The translations under genes were made by a program, and so were the position numbers. Shown here one piece after another: positions 7,858 through 14,206 of a stretch of 14,206 nucleotides of DNA. Numbering within the stretch: the stretch's first letter is position 1; each line of letters begins with the position of its first letter. The stretch spans positions 9,832-24,037 of the forward strand of contig DIAL01000103.1 of assembly GCA_002414705.1 (NCBI GenBank), in the 5' to 3' direction. The DNA comes from Flavobacteriaceae bacterium UBA5079. Lineage in GTDB: Bacteria > Bacteroidota > Bacteroidia > Flavobacteriales > Flavobacteriaceae. The notes beneath the pieces were generated by a model. The model searched no databases. It had not been told where the DNA came from and saw nothing but the letters and a program-made list of their open reading frames with translations.

Positions 7858-7876
7858 TATTATTATTATTATTATT
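7856..7876. repeat. Trinucleotide microsatellite (ATT)7
   Basis: Seven perfect ATT units directly after the terminator T run, between convergent genes, 37 bases from the end of the ABC ATPase gene. It is outside any coding frame, so length change would not alter a protein. Confidence 0.9.
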
Positions 7877-7913
7877 TATTTGAAACATGAAATTTGTATC
7901 GGGAAATCAATCA

Positions 7914-8573
7914 TTACAACATATCCTGACTAATATATTTATAATCTTCTAACGCTTTTAAATCCGTTATTAATTTTGAATGGCCATCTTTTATCAAATA
8001 TAAATGATCGCTGGTTTCAATAATATCTCGGTATAAGTGATCGGTAATAATGATGATTTTTCGGTGTTTTTCTTCAGAAATGAGTTCTTTTATTTTTTCG
8101 ATATACAAAGGTGCTACATGCGAAAACGGTTCGTCTAAAAGCACAATTTCAGTCGGACTTTTTAAAAGCATGTACGTTTCCACAACCCGACGTTCACCTC
8201 CAGAAAGCTGACGGAATTTAAAATTTTTATAGATAGAAAAAGTTTCAAAATGAGACACAAATTCATTCCAATTCACTTGAAATAATTTAAATGCTGTTTT
8301 TAGTTTTAAGTTGTTGGGAGCAATAGGAAGTTGTGGCAGAAAATGAATGCGTTTGGTTACATATAAGGGTTTTAAAACGGGTTTACTATCCAACCGGATT
8401 AACTTGTATTTTGGTTCAAGCGTGCCAAAAATAATATTCAGAATGCAGCTTTTTCCGCAGCCGTTACTACCCAATATTCCGGTAACTTCACCTGTTTGTG
8501 CTTTGAGATAAATGCCATTAAGAATGCGTTTTTCCTTAAAATACAGTTCAACATTATCTAATTCTAAAATCAT
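7914..8573 (-). CDS. ABC transporter ATP-binding protein with atypical D-loop
   Basis: Cytoplasmic ATPase subunit of an ABC system, 219 aa, substrate unknown. Nucleotide-binding motifs in order: Walker A GSNGCGKS (35-42), Q-loop at Q81 (HFLPQL), signature LSGGE (123-127), Walker B IVLLDEP (143-149, catalytic E148), and switch histidine H179 (ITDH). The D-loop, normally SALD, reads SHVAP (151-155): the conserved aspartate is replaced. All catalytic residues for ATP hydrolysis are nevertheless present. The start ATG overlaps the stop of the upstream 96-aa membrane protein as ATGA, so the two are translationally coupled and probably form one complex. No conventional 6-TM permease is adjacent. 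Possible roles are a small exporter or an ATPase that powers a membrane partner encoded elsewhere; the sequence does not decide. Confidence 0.85.
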   Translation of the reverse strand: MILELDNVELYFKEKRILNGIYLKAQTGEVTGILGSNGCGKSCILNIIFGTLEPKYKLIRLDSKPVLKPLYVTKRIHFLPQLPIAPNNLKLKTAFKLFQVNWNEFVSHFETFSIYKNFKFRQLSGGERRVVETYMLLKSPTEIVLLDEPFSHVAPLYIEKIKELISEEKHRKIIIITDHLYRDIIETSDHLYLIKDGHSKLITDLKALEDYKYISQDML

Positions 8574-8860
8574 ATATAAACGCCAATTAGCTTATAAAAG
8601 AGGCTAGTTATAAAGATATCAATTAAATAAATAATACCGAAAAGTTTAAAAGATGATATGCCTAAATTCTTATAAAAAAGGAGTTTGCGTTTAGCGGTTG
8701 TTTCTGATAAAAAATACCATAAAAATCCCGTTAAAAATAATTTAACAACGCAGATAACAGCTAAATCGGATCCAAGAGAAAGTAATAAAATAGTCACACC
8801 AAACGACCAAATTAGGTAGGGTTTGTAAAATAATAATATGGCTCCAAAACGGTGTATCAT
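8570..8860 (-). CDS. Small integral membrane protein coupled to the ABC ATPase
   Basis: 96 aa, unrecognised family. Three hydrophobic segments are visible, about residues 14-29 (LIWSFGVTILLLSLG), 32-50 and 71-90 (KLFGIIYLIDIFITSLFY). Between the second and third lies a basic stretch, TAKRKLLFYKNLGISSFKL (about 55-73), which resembles the cytoplasmic coupling-helix region with an LG-S/A motif seen in permeases of ABC-2/FtsX-like type; that comparison is inference. The stop overlaps the ATPase start by ATGA. By itself it is too small for a full permease, so it would have to oligomerise or join another membrane protein. It is transcribed divergently from prfA with a 79-bp gap to the prfA -7 element start at 8935; no clear minus-strand TAnnTTTG was found there. 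Confidence 0.75.
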   Translation of the reverse strand: MIHRFGAILLFYKPYLIWSFGVTILLLSLGSDLAVICVVKLFLTGFLWYFLSETTAKRKLLFYKNLGISSFKLFGIIYLIDIFITSLFYKLIGVYI

Positions 8861-8934
8861 AATCTAAAAACGAAAAAATAGTTTAAATATTTTTAAAGAC
8901 ATTCAGATAACATATTCCAATTCATAAATTATCG

Positions 8935-8942
8935 TATTTTTG
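8935..8942 (+). promoter_or_regulatory. Bacteroidetes -7 element for prfA
   Basis: TATTTTTG, exact match to TAnnTTTG, in the longer string TATTTTTGTGG shared with the purM promoter. Expected transcription start is near 8949, leaving about 15 nt of leader including AAGGAAG (8954-8960) just before the ATG at 8964. No convincing TTG element 17-23 bases upstream. Confidence 0.6.
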
Positions 8943-8963
8943 TGGAACAATTCAAGGAAGAAG

Positions 8964-10040
8964 ATGTTAGATAAATTACAAATTATAAAGCAACGTTTTG
9001 ATGAGGTGAGTGATTTAATCATTCAACCAGATATTATGACAGATCAAAAACGTTATGTAGCTTTAAATAAAGAATACAAGGATTTAAGGCTGTTAATGGA
9101 TAAGCGTGAAGTCTATTTAGAGCTTACCAATAACCTAAAAGAAGCTCAAGAAATATTGGACGATGGCAGTGATCCAGAAATGGTAGAAATGGCCAAAATG
9201 CAATATGAAGAAGCCAAAGAAGGGATTCCGAAATTAGAGGATGAAATTAAATTTATGTTGATTCCGAAGGATCCGCAAGATTCCAAAAATGCGGTTGTAG
9301 AATTACGAGCAGGAACTGGTGGTGACGAAGCTAGTATTTTTGCTGGCGATTTGTTTCGTATGTATTCTAAATATTGCGAGAGCAAAGGCTGGAAAGTAGA
9401 TACTGTAGATTATAGCGAAGGTACCAACGGCGGTTTTAAGGAAATTCAGTTTGAAGTCACTGGTGACGACGTATATGGAACTTTAAAATTTGAAGCAGGT
9501 GTTCACCGTGTGCAACGCGTTCCGCAAACAGAAACCCAAGGTCGTGTACATACCAGTGCTGCAACCGTTATGGTGTTTCCGGAAGCTGAAGAGTTTGATG
9601 TGGAAATTAACCCGAAAGATGTGCGTGTTGATTTTTTCTGTTCATCAGGTCCTGGTGGTCAGTCGGTAAATACAACCTATTCGGCTGTGCGTTTAACGCA
9701 TATTCCAACAGGATTAGTAGCGCAATGTCAGGATCAGAAATCCCAACATAAAAATAAGGAAAAAGCTTTTAAAGTATTGCGTTCCCGTTTATATGATATG
9801 GAATTAGCCAAGAAAATGGAAGAGGATTCTGCCTTAAGAGGTACCATGGTAACATCTGGTGATAGAAGTGCGAAAATTAGAACTTATAACTATTCACAAG
9901 GTCGTGTAACCGATCATAGAATTGGATTAACCCTTTACGATTTATCTAATATTGTAAATGGTGATATTCAAAGAATTATAGATGAATTAATGTTAGCTGA
10001 CAACACTGAAAAATTGAAGGCTAGTGATGAACATATTTAA
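8964..10040 (+). CDS. prfA: Peptide chain release factor 1 (RF1)
   Basis: Recognises UAA and UAG in the ribosomal A site and triggers peptidyl-tRNA hydrolysis. 358 aa from ATG 8964, close to the 360 aa of E. coli RF1. Motifs: helical N-terminal domain (1-100); PCRF region with [21 protein letters not shown] (114-134); the stop-codon-reading PxT tripeptide P187-Q188-T189 in [15 protein letters not shown], which marks RF1 rather than RF2 (SPF); and the universally conserved GGQ (231-233) in [12 protein letters not shown], the catalytic loop and the site methylated by PrmC in other bacteria. The frame could be extended to a TTG at 8940, but that overlaps the -7 element, whereas MLDKLQ at 8964 aligns with the usual N-terminus and has a purine-rich AAGGAAG in front. 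There is no sign of RF2-like programmed frameshifting. Confidence 0.95.
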   Translation: MLDKLQIIKQRFDEVSDLIIQPDIMTDQKRYVALNKEYKDLRLLMDKREVYLELTNNLKEAQEILDDGSDPEMVEMAKMQYEEAKEGIPKLEDEIKFMLIPKDPQDSKNAVVELRAGTGGDEASIFAGDLFRMYSKYCESKGWKVDTVDYSEGTNGGFKEIQFEVTGDDVYGTLKFEAGVHRVQRVPQTETQGRVHTSAATVMVFPEAEEFDVEINPKDVRVDFFCSSGPGGQSVNTTYSAVRLTHIPTGLVAQCQDQKSQHKNKEKAFKVLRSRLYDMELAKKMEEDSALRGTMVTSGDRSAKIRTYNYSQGRVTDHRIGLTLYDLSNIVNGDIQRIIDELMLADNTEKLKASDEHI

Positions 10041-10045
10041 CTTTT

Positions 10046-10072
10046 AGAGCCTCTATTTTAGAGGCTTTTTTG
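10046..10072 (+). terminator. Terminator-like hairpin between prfA and pyrF
   Basis: AGCCTCT (10048-10054) pairs with AGAGGCT (10060-10066), loop of 5, followed by TTTTTT up to 10071. It begins 5 bases after the prfA stop and ends only 4-5 bases before the pyrF ATG (10077), so it either ends prfA transcripts or attenuates read-through into pyrF. Confidence 0.8.
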
Positions 10073-10076
10073 TAGC

Positions 10077-10898
10077 ATGACAACACAACAACTTACCGAA
10101 CAAATTAAAAAAAAACAATCCTTTTTATGTATTGGATTGGATGTGGATTTAAATAAAATCCCACAACATTTATTAGACGAGGACGATCCTATTTTTGCAT
10201 TCAATAAAGCCATTATTGATGCTACACATCATTTATGCGTGGCTTATAAACCGAACACGGCTTTTTATGAAGCCTATGGCATAAAAGGTTGGCAGGCACT
10301 AGAAAAAACAATTAACTATCTAAACGAAAAGCATCCGGATATTTTTACCATTGCAGATGCCAAACGTGGTGATATTGGAAACACGAGTAGTATGTATGCC
10401 AAAGCTTTTTTTGAAGATTTAGCGTTTGATAGTGTTACTGTTGCGCCTTATATGGGAAAAGATTCAGTTGAACCATTTTTAGTTTTCAAAAACAAACACA
10501 CCATTTTATTAGCTTTAACGTCCAATCAAGGCGCTTTCGATTTTCAAACGAAACAGGTTGATGGAAAAGAATTATATAAGCAGGTTTTAGAAACTTCAAA
10601 AACTTGGGAGAATGCTGAAAACTTGATGTATGTTGTTGGTGCGACTAAAGCAGAATATTTTTCAGAAATCAGAAAAATTATACCAAACAGTTTTTTGCTC
10701 GTTCCTGGTGTTGGAGCGCAAGGTGGCAATCTTCAAGATGTTTGTAAATACGGATTGGCTGAAAATGTGGGCTTATTAATTAATTCGTCTCGTGGTATTA
10801 TTTATGCCTCTGATAAATCGGATTTTGCAGAAGCAGCTGCTCAAAAAGCCCAAGAGATGCAATTGGAAATGGCAAGCATTTTAAAGCATGCAGATTAA
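10077..10898 (+). CDS. pyrF: Orotidine 5'-phosphate decarboxylase (long type)
   Basis: Last step of de novo UMP synthesis: decarboxylation of OMP, cytoplasmic. 273 aa, the longer OMPDC subgroup (about 270 aa) rather than the 230-aa E. coli type. A TIM-barrel order of motifs is visible: FLCIGLDVD (16-24), [13 protein letters not shown] (56-68, substrate-contacting K58), the catalytic [11 protein letters not shown] (94-104, with D94-K96-D99 forming the Asp-Lys-Asp network), VAPYMGKDS (122-130), and [11 protein letters not shown] (207-217) plus [11 protein letters not shown] (235-245), the phosphate-binding loops. The ATG lies directly after the hairpin T run with no room for a normal promoter and leader downstream of it; a candidate promoter (TTG 10014-10016, 21-bp spacer, TAACTTTT 10038-10045) would start inside the hairpin. 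The next gene overlaps its last 11 bases. Confidence 0.94.
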   Translation: MTTQQLTEQIKKKQSFLCIGLDVDLNKIPQHLLDEDDPIFAFNKAIIDATHHLCVAYKPNTAFYEAYGIKGWQALEKTINYLNEKHPDIFTIADAKRGDIGNTSSMYAKAFFEDLAFDSVTVAPYMGKDSVEPFLVFKNKHTILLALTSNQGAFDFQTKQVDGKELYKQVLETSKTWENAENLMYVVGATKAEYFSEIRKIIPNSFLLVPGVGAQGGNLQDVCKYGLAENVGLLINSSRGIIYASDKSDFAEAAAQKAQEMQLEMASILKHAD

Positions 10899-11685
10899 GG
10901 ATCAGCTTCAAAGACATCTCGTTATTCCAAATACGCCAAAACGTATTGTGTGCCTCGTTCCTAGTATTACCGAATTAATTTGCGATTTAGGTTTGGAGTC
11001 ATCACTGGTTGGTGTCACCAAATTTTGCGTGCATCCAAATTATATTATAACAAATGCTGCTGTTGTTGGTGGTACAAAACAGGTGCATTATGATAAAATT
11101 CACAATTTAAATCCGGATATAATTCTGTGTAATAAAGAAGAAAACACACAGGAAATGATTTCGGAATTAGAAGCAATAGCAACGGTTCATATAAGTGATA
11201 TAAATTCCGTTGAAGATTGTTTAGAATTAATTACCATGTATGGAGCAGTTTTTAATTGTTCAAAAGAAGCTAAGGTGCTTATTTCAAAAATAACAAATGC
11301 TAAAACGGATTTTGAAGCGTTCATAAAAACACAACCTAATTGGGAAGTGGCTTATTTTATATGGAAAGATCCTTGGATGGTGGCGGCAAATGATACGTTT
11401 GTGCAGTATATGCTTTCACTGAATAATTTCAAAAATGCTTTTGAAAAGGAGTCGCGCTACCCTGAAATTTTAATAGATACAATATATCCAGAAGTTGAAT
11501 TTGTGTTTTTGTCCAGCGAACCATTTCCTTTTAAAGATGCTCACAAAAATAATCTTCAACCACAATTTCCAAACGCCAAAATACTTTTAGTGGATGGCGA
11601 AATGTTTTCGTGGTATGGTAGTAGGCTTTTGTTCGCTTTTGATTATTTTAAAACGTGGCATCGTACTGTTTTGACTTCAGAATAA
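10888..11685 (+). CDS. BtuF-like helical-backbone metal/cobalamin receptor without signal peptide
   Basis: 265 aa, periplasmic-binding-protein-2 fold (PF01497-like, the family of BtuF and FecB). Seen: N-terminal [27 protein letters not shown] (18-44), the usual first Rossmann half; [21 protein letters not shown] (60-80); a long connecting helix (about 105-150); then [20 protein letters not shown] (159-178), [15 protein letters not shown] (201-215) and [14 protein letters not shown] (241-254). There is no signal peptide or lipobox: the start overlaps pyrF by 11 bp and the first 16 residues are polar, so the protein should remain cytoplasmic unless exported by another route. Many flavobacterial members of this group look like this in my recollection. 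Translation is probably coupled to pyrF. No TonB receptor, permease or ATPase of a BtuCD type is adjacent. Ligand unknown; cobalamin or an iron chelate are the family's usual ligands. Confidence 0.82.
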   Translation: MQIKDQLQRHLVIPNTPKRIVCLVPSITELICDLGLESSLVGVTKFCVHPNYIITNAAVVGGTKQVHYDKIHNLNPDIILCNKEENTQEMISELEAIATVHISDINSVEDCLELITMYGAVFNCSKEAKVLISKITNAKTDFEAFIKTQPNWEVAYFIWKDPWMVAANDTFVQYMLSLNNFKNAFEKESRYPEILIDTIYPEVEFVFLSSEPFPFKDAHKNNLQPQFPNAKILLVDGEMFSWYGSRLLFAFDYFKTWHRTVLTSE

Positions 11686-11690
11686 TTTGC

Positions 11691-12080
11691 TTAAAGTTGG
11701 ATTATTTTACTTAAAACATCAGTGTTTATGGGTTTAACTAAATACCCTTTTACATGGAATTTCTCCATAGCTTCTTTATAGTCTTTATCATCAACAGAAG
11801 ATGTTAAAACATAAATATTAGGATTGTAGGCGCATTCCTGCTTAATTTCTTGTAAACGTTTCAGGAAATCCCATCCATCCATAATAGGCATGTTTAAATC
11901 TAGAAAAAGTGTTTTTGGTAAAAAATCAATATTTTTAATATTATTTTTAATAAAATCGTAGATTTCTTTTCCGTTTTTAAACACTAAAATGTTCTCTTCT
12001 AAAAAGCCTGTTTTTTTTATGTGCATTTTAGTGACTTTTCTGAAAATCATATTGTCGTCAATAACAGCTATCTTATTCAT
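11691..12080 (-). CDS. Single-domain CheY-like response regulator
   Basis: 129 aa consisting only of a receiver domain. Acidic pocket D8-D9 (IAVIDDN), phospho-acceptor D61 (TLFLDLNMPIMDG), switch Thr/Ser at T93-S94 (VLTSS) and K116 (GYLVKPI) are all present, so it should be phosphorylatable. There is no DNA-binding or enzymatic output domain. Its ATG follows the stop of the histidine kinase gene with no spacing (TAGATG), which makes the kinase its likely phospho-donor. Output is probably by protein-protein contact or through a phosphorelay. The gene ends 5 bases from the convergent BtuF-like gene, with no clear hairpin between them. Confidence 0.92.
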   Translation of the reverse strand: MNKIAVIDDNMIFRKVTKMHIKKTGFLEENILVFKNGKEIYDFIKNNIKNIDFLPKTLFLDLNMPIMDGWDFLKRLQEIKQECAYNPNIYVLTSSVDDKDYKEAMEKFHVKGYLVKPINTDVLSKIIQL

Positions 12081-13658
12081 CTATTTTTTAATTATTATTC
12101 TAAATGCAGTTCCTTTGTCAACCTCACTAAAAACAGCAATTTTACCGTTTAGCTTATTAACATACAATTTAACAAAAAACAAACCATAACCATTGGAAGA
12201 GTTACTTTGATAATGAAATCTTTTTCCTTTTTTAAAAACATCGTTCTTGTGTTCTTTTAAGTTAATACCAATTCCGTTGTCTTTGTAAAAAATATTGTAC
12301 GCATTTTTTGTTTTGTAACAAGTTATTTGAATGTTAAGCGCCTCAGTTTTATTTTTAAATTTAAATGAATTGGTAAATAAGTTTTCAAAAATATTATTAA
12401 TATAAATTTTAGGAAATAGTTGGTCAGATGTTATGTCAATATTTAAAGTGGTGTCGTCTGGTTTTAAGTTTTCTAAACTTTTGTAAGTGTCTTTGATACT
12501 TTTTGATACTGTTGTTTCTGCTTTGTGAATTAGGTCTTCGGTTTTAATAAATTTATGATAATTAATTAGCGAATTTATACCTTGATTTAACCTTTGAATT
12601 GAAGCCATATACATGTTATTCAGCTCTTCTTTAGGGAACTCTTCCTTTAACGGGATGCAATCTGTTACTTTTTTTAATTCGACTAATGCAACTATAGGTT
12701 CTCTTAAGCTATGAGATGTTATTGTGGCAAAATCTTCTAAATAAGCTTTTTTCTTGCTTATAGTTTTATTTAAAGACGTTAACTTTTCATTTAATTTAGA
12801 AAGCTCATGATTTTTTATTTGTAACTGATTTGATTTTTCATTTATTTCTATGTAGTATTTTATAAAATTATAAGAATACAAAAACATGTTTATAAATGAA
12901 GATGTGTTTAGAAATAGAATAATAATGAATGCACTTTCAATAACGGTTAACAGATTAATTTGGTACAATACAGATATGCCAGTTATAAATAATATGGGCA
13001 TTAGAAAGAAGAACGGGTAGTATTTATAAGGATGAGATTCATTTATACCTATATTCCTGAATTTTAACGTGTCTATTCTTTTTACAAGTTTTAATTCAAA
13101 TAGCGAAATAGAATTCATGAAAAACAAAATAGATGTATTCCAACTTAAGGTTTCAAAACCTATAATGGCATTTACTCTATCTACATTTAATAAATATAGA
13201 AAAACGGCAAAATTAGATAGCACATATAAAAATCCATTGACTATTAAAAAAGAGGTCTTGTTTATTTTAACTTTTATAAAGTAAAAAGACATAAAAGCAA
13301 GACAGAAGAGTACCAAAGTTATTGGTGAGCTCAAAGCCCAATAATCTGATGTGTAAATATTAAAAAAAGTGAGTAAAAATTGTATGCACTGAATAATCAG
13401 GCCAAAAGCAATTAGGCTTTTAATTAAAGTCTTGTTGTTTGTAAAATAAATAGATGCTAGTAAAATAAAACTAATACTAGTTATTATTTTCATGGTTGCA
13501 TCTGGGTTAATTGTGTAGCCAGTAAATATGTTATTAATATTACCAGATAGCCAAAAGTAGATGTTTATAAACGATGCTATTATGGTAGCAAGAGCTGTAA
13601 ACTTAAAAGAGAAAAAAAATCTATTTACAAAACTGTAGTTGGGTATATAATTTGGCAT
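12081..13658 (-). CDS. Membrane-bound sensor histidine kinase
   Basis: 525 aa. The N-terminal half carries about eight hydrophobic segments (approximately 21-39, 58-72, 79-100, 112-130, 136-157, 172-188, 214-232, 236-265) with no recognisable extracellular domain, so the membrane region itself is probably the sensor. A coiled coil (about 270-305) leads to the kinase core: H-box FATITSHSLREPIV with H316, N-box IFENLFTNSFKF (N426), G1 box DNGIGI (460-465), and G2 box SSNGYGLFFVK (487-497). All residues for autophosphorylation are present. The stop codon abuts the start of the response regulator gene, giving a two-gene operon. The ligand or stimulus is unknown. The kinase class resembles the ASHDLQEPLR group common in Bacteroidetes. 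A 7-bp inverted repeat (13701-13722) lies about 43-64 bases upstream of the start. Confidence 0.93.
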   Translation of the reverse strand: MPNYIPNYSFVNRFFFSFKFTALATIIASFINIYFWLSGNINNIFTGYTINPDATMKIITSISFILLASIYFTNNKTLIKSLIAFGLIIQCIQFLLTFFNIYTSDYWALSSPITLVLFCLAFMSFYFIKVKINKTSFLIVNGFLYVLSNFAVFLYLLNVDRVNAIIGFETLSWNTSILFFMNSISLFELKLVKRIDTLKFRNIGINESHPYKYYPFFFLMPILFITGISVLYQINLLTVIESAFIIILFLNTSSFINMFLYSYNFIKYYIEINEKSNQLQIKNHELSKLNEKLTSLNKTISKKKAYLEDFATITSHSLREPIVALVELKKVTDCIPLKEEFPKEELNNMYMASIQRLNQGINSLINYHKFIKTEDLIHKAETTVSKSIKDTYKSLENLKPDDTTLNIDITSDQLFPKIYINNIFENLFTNSFKFKNKTEALNIQITCYKTKNAYNIFYKDNGIGINLKEHKNDVFKKGKRFHYQSNSSNGYGLFFVKLYVNKLNGKIAVFSEVDKGTAFRIIIKK

Positions 13659-13966
13659 ACTAAATGAATATCCTTAAAATATGTAATCTTTTCAGAAGCT
13701 TACTTAATAATAAATTTAAGTAAAATTATAGTTACTTTGTGGTATATACGATATTAAAATACCAAAACTGGAGTTAGCGCCTAAAAATCAACAACTTAAT
13801 AAATGATAAAATAATAATAGTTTAAAAGGGTGCTTTTAAAAAACAAATGGAAATAATATTAATCTTTTCTGAAATAACTGAAAAATTAACATTAATGGTT
13901 TGTATTACAGGTGGATAGGGTTGTTTTGTGCTTTTTAGCCTAATAAAAGCTGAATTTATTCTGAAA
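13659..13966. other. Gene-poor spacer of 308 bases between kinase and small-protein genes
   Basis: Very AT-rich, no convincing coding frame on either strand. It holds two inverted repeats: TACTTAA (13701-13707) / TTAAGTA (13716-13722), 8-nt loop, just upstream of the minus-strand kinase gene and a possible operator; and TTTAAAAG (13821-13828) / CTTTTAAA (13833-13840) with tetraloop GGTG. TTACTTTG (13732-13739) is one base off the -7 consensus on the plus strand but has no gene to serve. No tRNA or other known RNA is recognised. Confidence 0.6.
13821..13840 (-). terminator. Possible weak terminator of the minus-strand small-protein gene
   Basis: Perfect 8-bp stem TTTAAAAG / CTTTTAAA with a 4-base loop. 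Read on the minus strand it is followed by a T-rich but interrupted stretch (CTATTATTATTTTATC), and it lies 127 bases after the stop of the small-protein gene. The stem is almost all A-T, so stability is low. Confidence 0.3.
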
Positions 13967-14170
13967 TTAAGAAGAAATAGTTTTTTGAGAATTTTCTCTA
14001 TTTAAATACTTTAAACGGTTTAATTTATTTAGAAGTTTAATAGCTTTAAATTCAGAAATATCACTTTGAGCAGAATCCGTTTGCCTTAAATTGTACGCTT
14101 GTTCAACAAGTTCTTTATAGCGTGATTGCAGTTTTGATTGGGACTGTTTAAGTTTTAAGAGATTTTCCAT
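13967..14170 (-). CDS. Small charged helical protein, possibly Lacal_2735 family
   Basis: 67 aa, no signal peptide, no membrane segment and no cysteine. The sequence is Lys/Gln/Leu-rich and almost wholly helical: KLKQSQSKLQSRYKELVEQAY (about 6-26), then a polar turn RQTDSAQSDIS, then a second helix FKAIKLLNKLNRLKYL (about 41-56). The pattern of LQ..Y..L..EAY.L....R..SD....A..L...L resembles the small flavobacterial Lacal_2735 family of unknown function as I remember it; this family call is uncertain. The ATG is preceded by GCAAAAAA and an A/T-only upstream stretch to the window edge, so any promoter is not visible. Cytoplasmic helical hairpin, role unknown. Confidence 0.65.
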   Translation of the reverse strand: MENLLKLKQSQSKLQSRYKELVEQAYNLRQTDSAQSDISEFKAIKLLNKLNRLKYLNRENSQKTISS

Positions 14171-14206
14171 TTTTTTGCTATTAATATTTTAAATATATTT
14201 AAAATA

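Noticed and set aside
5241..11685. A cobalamin-related operon linking nrdJ, the ABC ATPase and the BtuF-like gene
   Set aside because: The genes lie in separate units on different strands with terminators between, and the ATPase is coupled to an unrelated small membrane protein rather than a BtuC-type permease.
11989..12189. Plus-strand open frame across the kinase/regulator junction
   Set aside because: It is antisense to both real genes, whose catalytic motifs are intact; its hydrophobic look reflects the complementary strand.
13847..13918. 23-codon plus-strand ORF in the spacer
   Set aside because: Too short, with no promoter, ribosome site or recognisable signal; expected by chance in AT-rich DNA.
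13930..13950. GCTTTT/AAAAGC hairpin just after the small-protein gene on the minus strand
   Set aside because: Only 6 bp with a 9-nt loop and no T run on either side, so too weak to call a terminator.

Overview
The window looks like chromosomal DNA from a marine-type member of the Flavobacteriaceae (Bacteroidetes). It is AT-rich, it has a type III glutamine synthetase and the long Bacteroidetes form of PurM, it encodes a DUF3078-type outer-membrane protein, and several genes are preceded by the Bacteroidetes -7 promoter element TAnnTTTG rather than a -35/-10 sigma70 promoter. Shine-Dalgarno sequences are mostly absent, as is usual in this phylum. Most of the genes are core metabolic or translation genes. 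I see no phage, transposon, CRISPR array, tRNA or rRNA.

Layout. (1) 1-1661: C-terminal three quarters of type III glutamine synthetase, cut by the window edge and closed by a strong hairpin terminator. (2) 1808-2071: an independent mini-unit with its own -7 element, a 45-residue secreted peptide and a 20-bp-stem terminator. (3) 2148-5067: an outer-membrane beta-barrel protein, then PurM (with its own promoter, and a start that must be moved downstream) and a DUF3078 outer-membrane protein. (4) 5081-7857: a well-formed promoter, a structured leader of about 120 nt, the adenosylcobalamin-dependent ribonucleotide reductase NrdJ, a terminator and an (ATT)7 microsatellite. (5) 7914-8860, minus strand: a 96-residue membrane protein translationally coupled by ATGA to an ABC ATPase with an altered D-loop. 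(6) 8935-11685: prfA (release factor 1), a terminator-like hairpin, pyrF, and an overlapping gene for a BtuF-like metal or cobalamin receptor without a signal peptide. (7) 11691-13658, minus strand: a multi-TM histidine kinase directly abutting a single-domain CheY-like response regulator. (8) 13659-13966: a gene-poor spacer with inverted repeats. (9) 13967-14170, minus strand: a small charged helical protein, possibly of the Lacal_2735 family.

How they relate. GlnN, PurM, PyrF and NrdJ serve nitrogen assimilation and nucleotide/dNTP supply, but they lie in separate transcription units, so this is loose clustering rather than one pathway operon. The least explained parts are the coupled 96-aa membrane protein/ABC ATPase pair, the short secreted peptide with dedicated promoter and terminator, the signal-less BtuF-like protein, and the kinase/regulator pair with no DNA-binding output. 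No convincing new defence or mobile system is visible.
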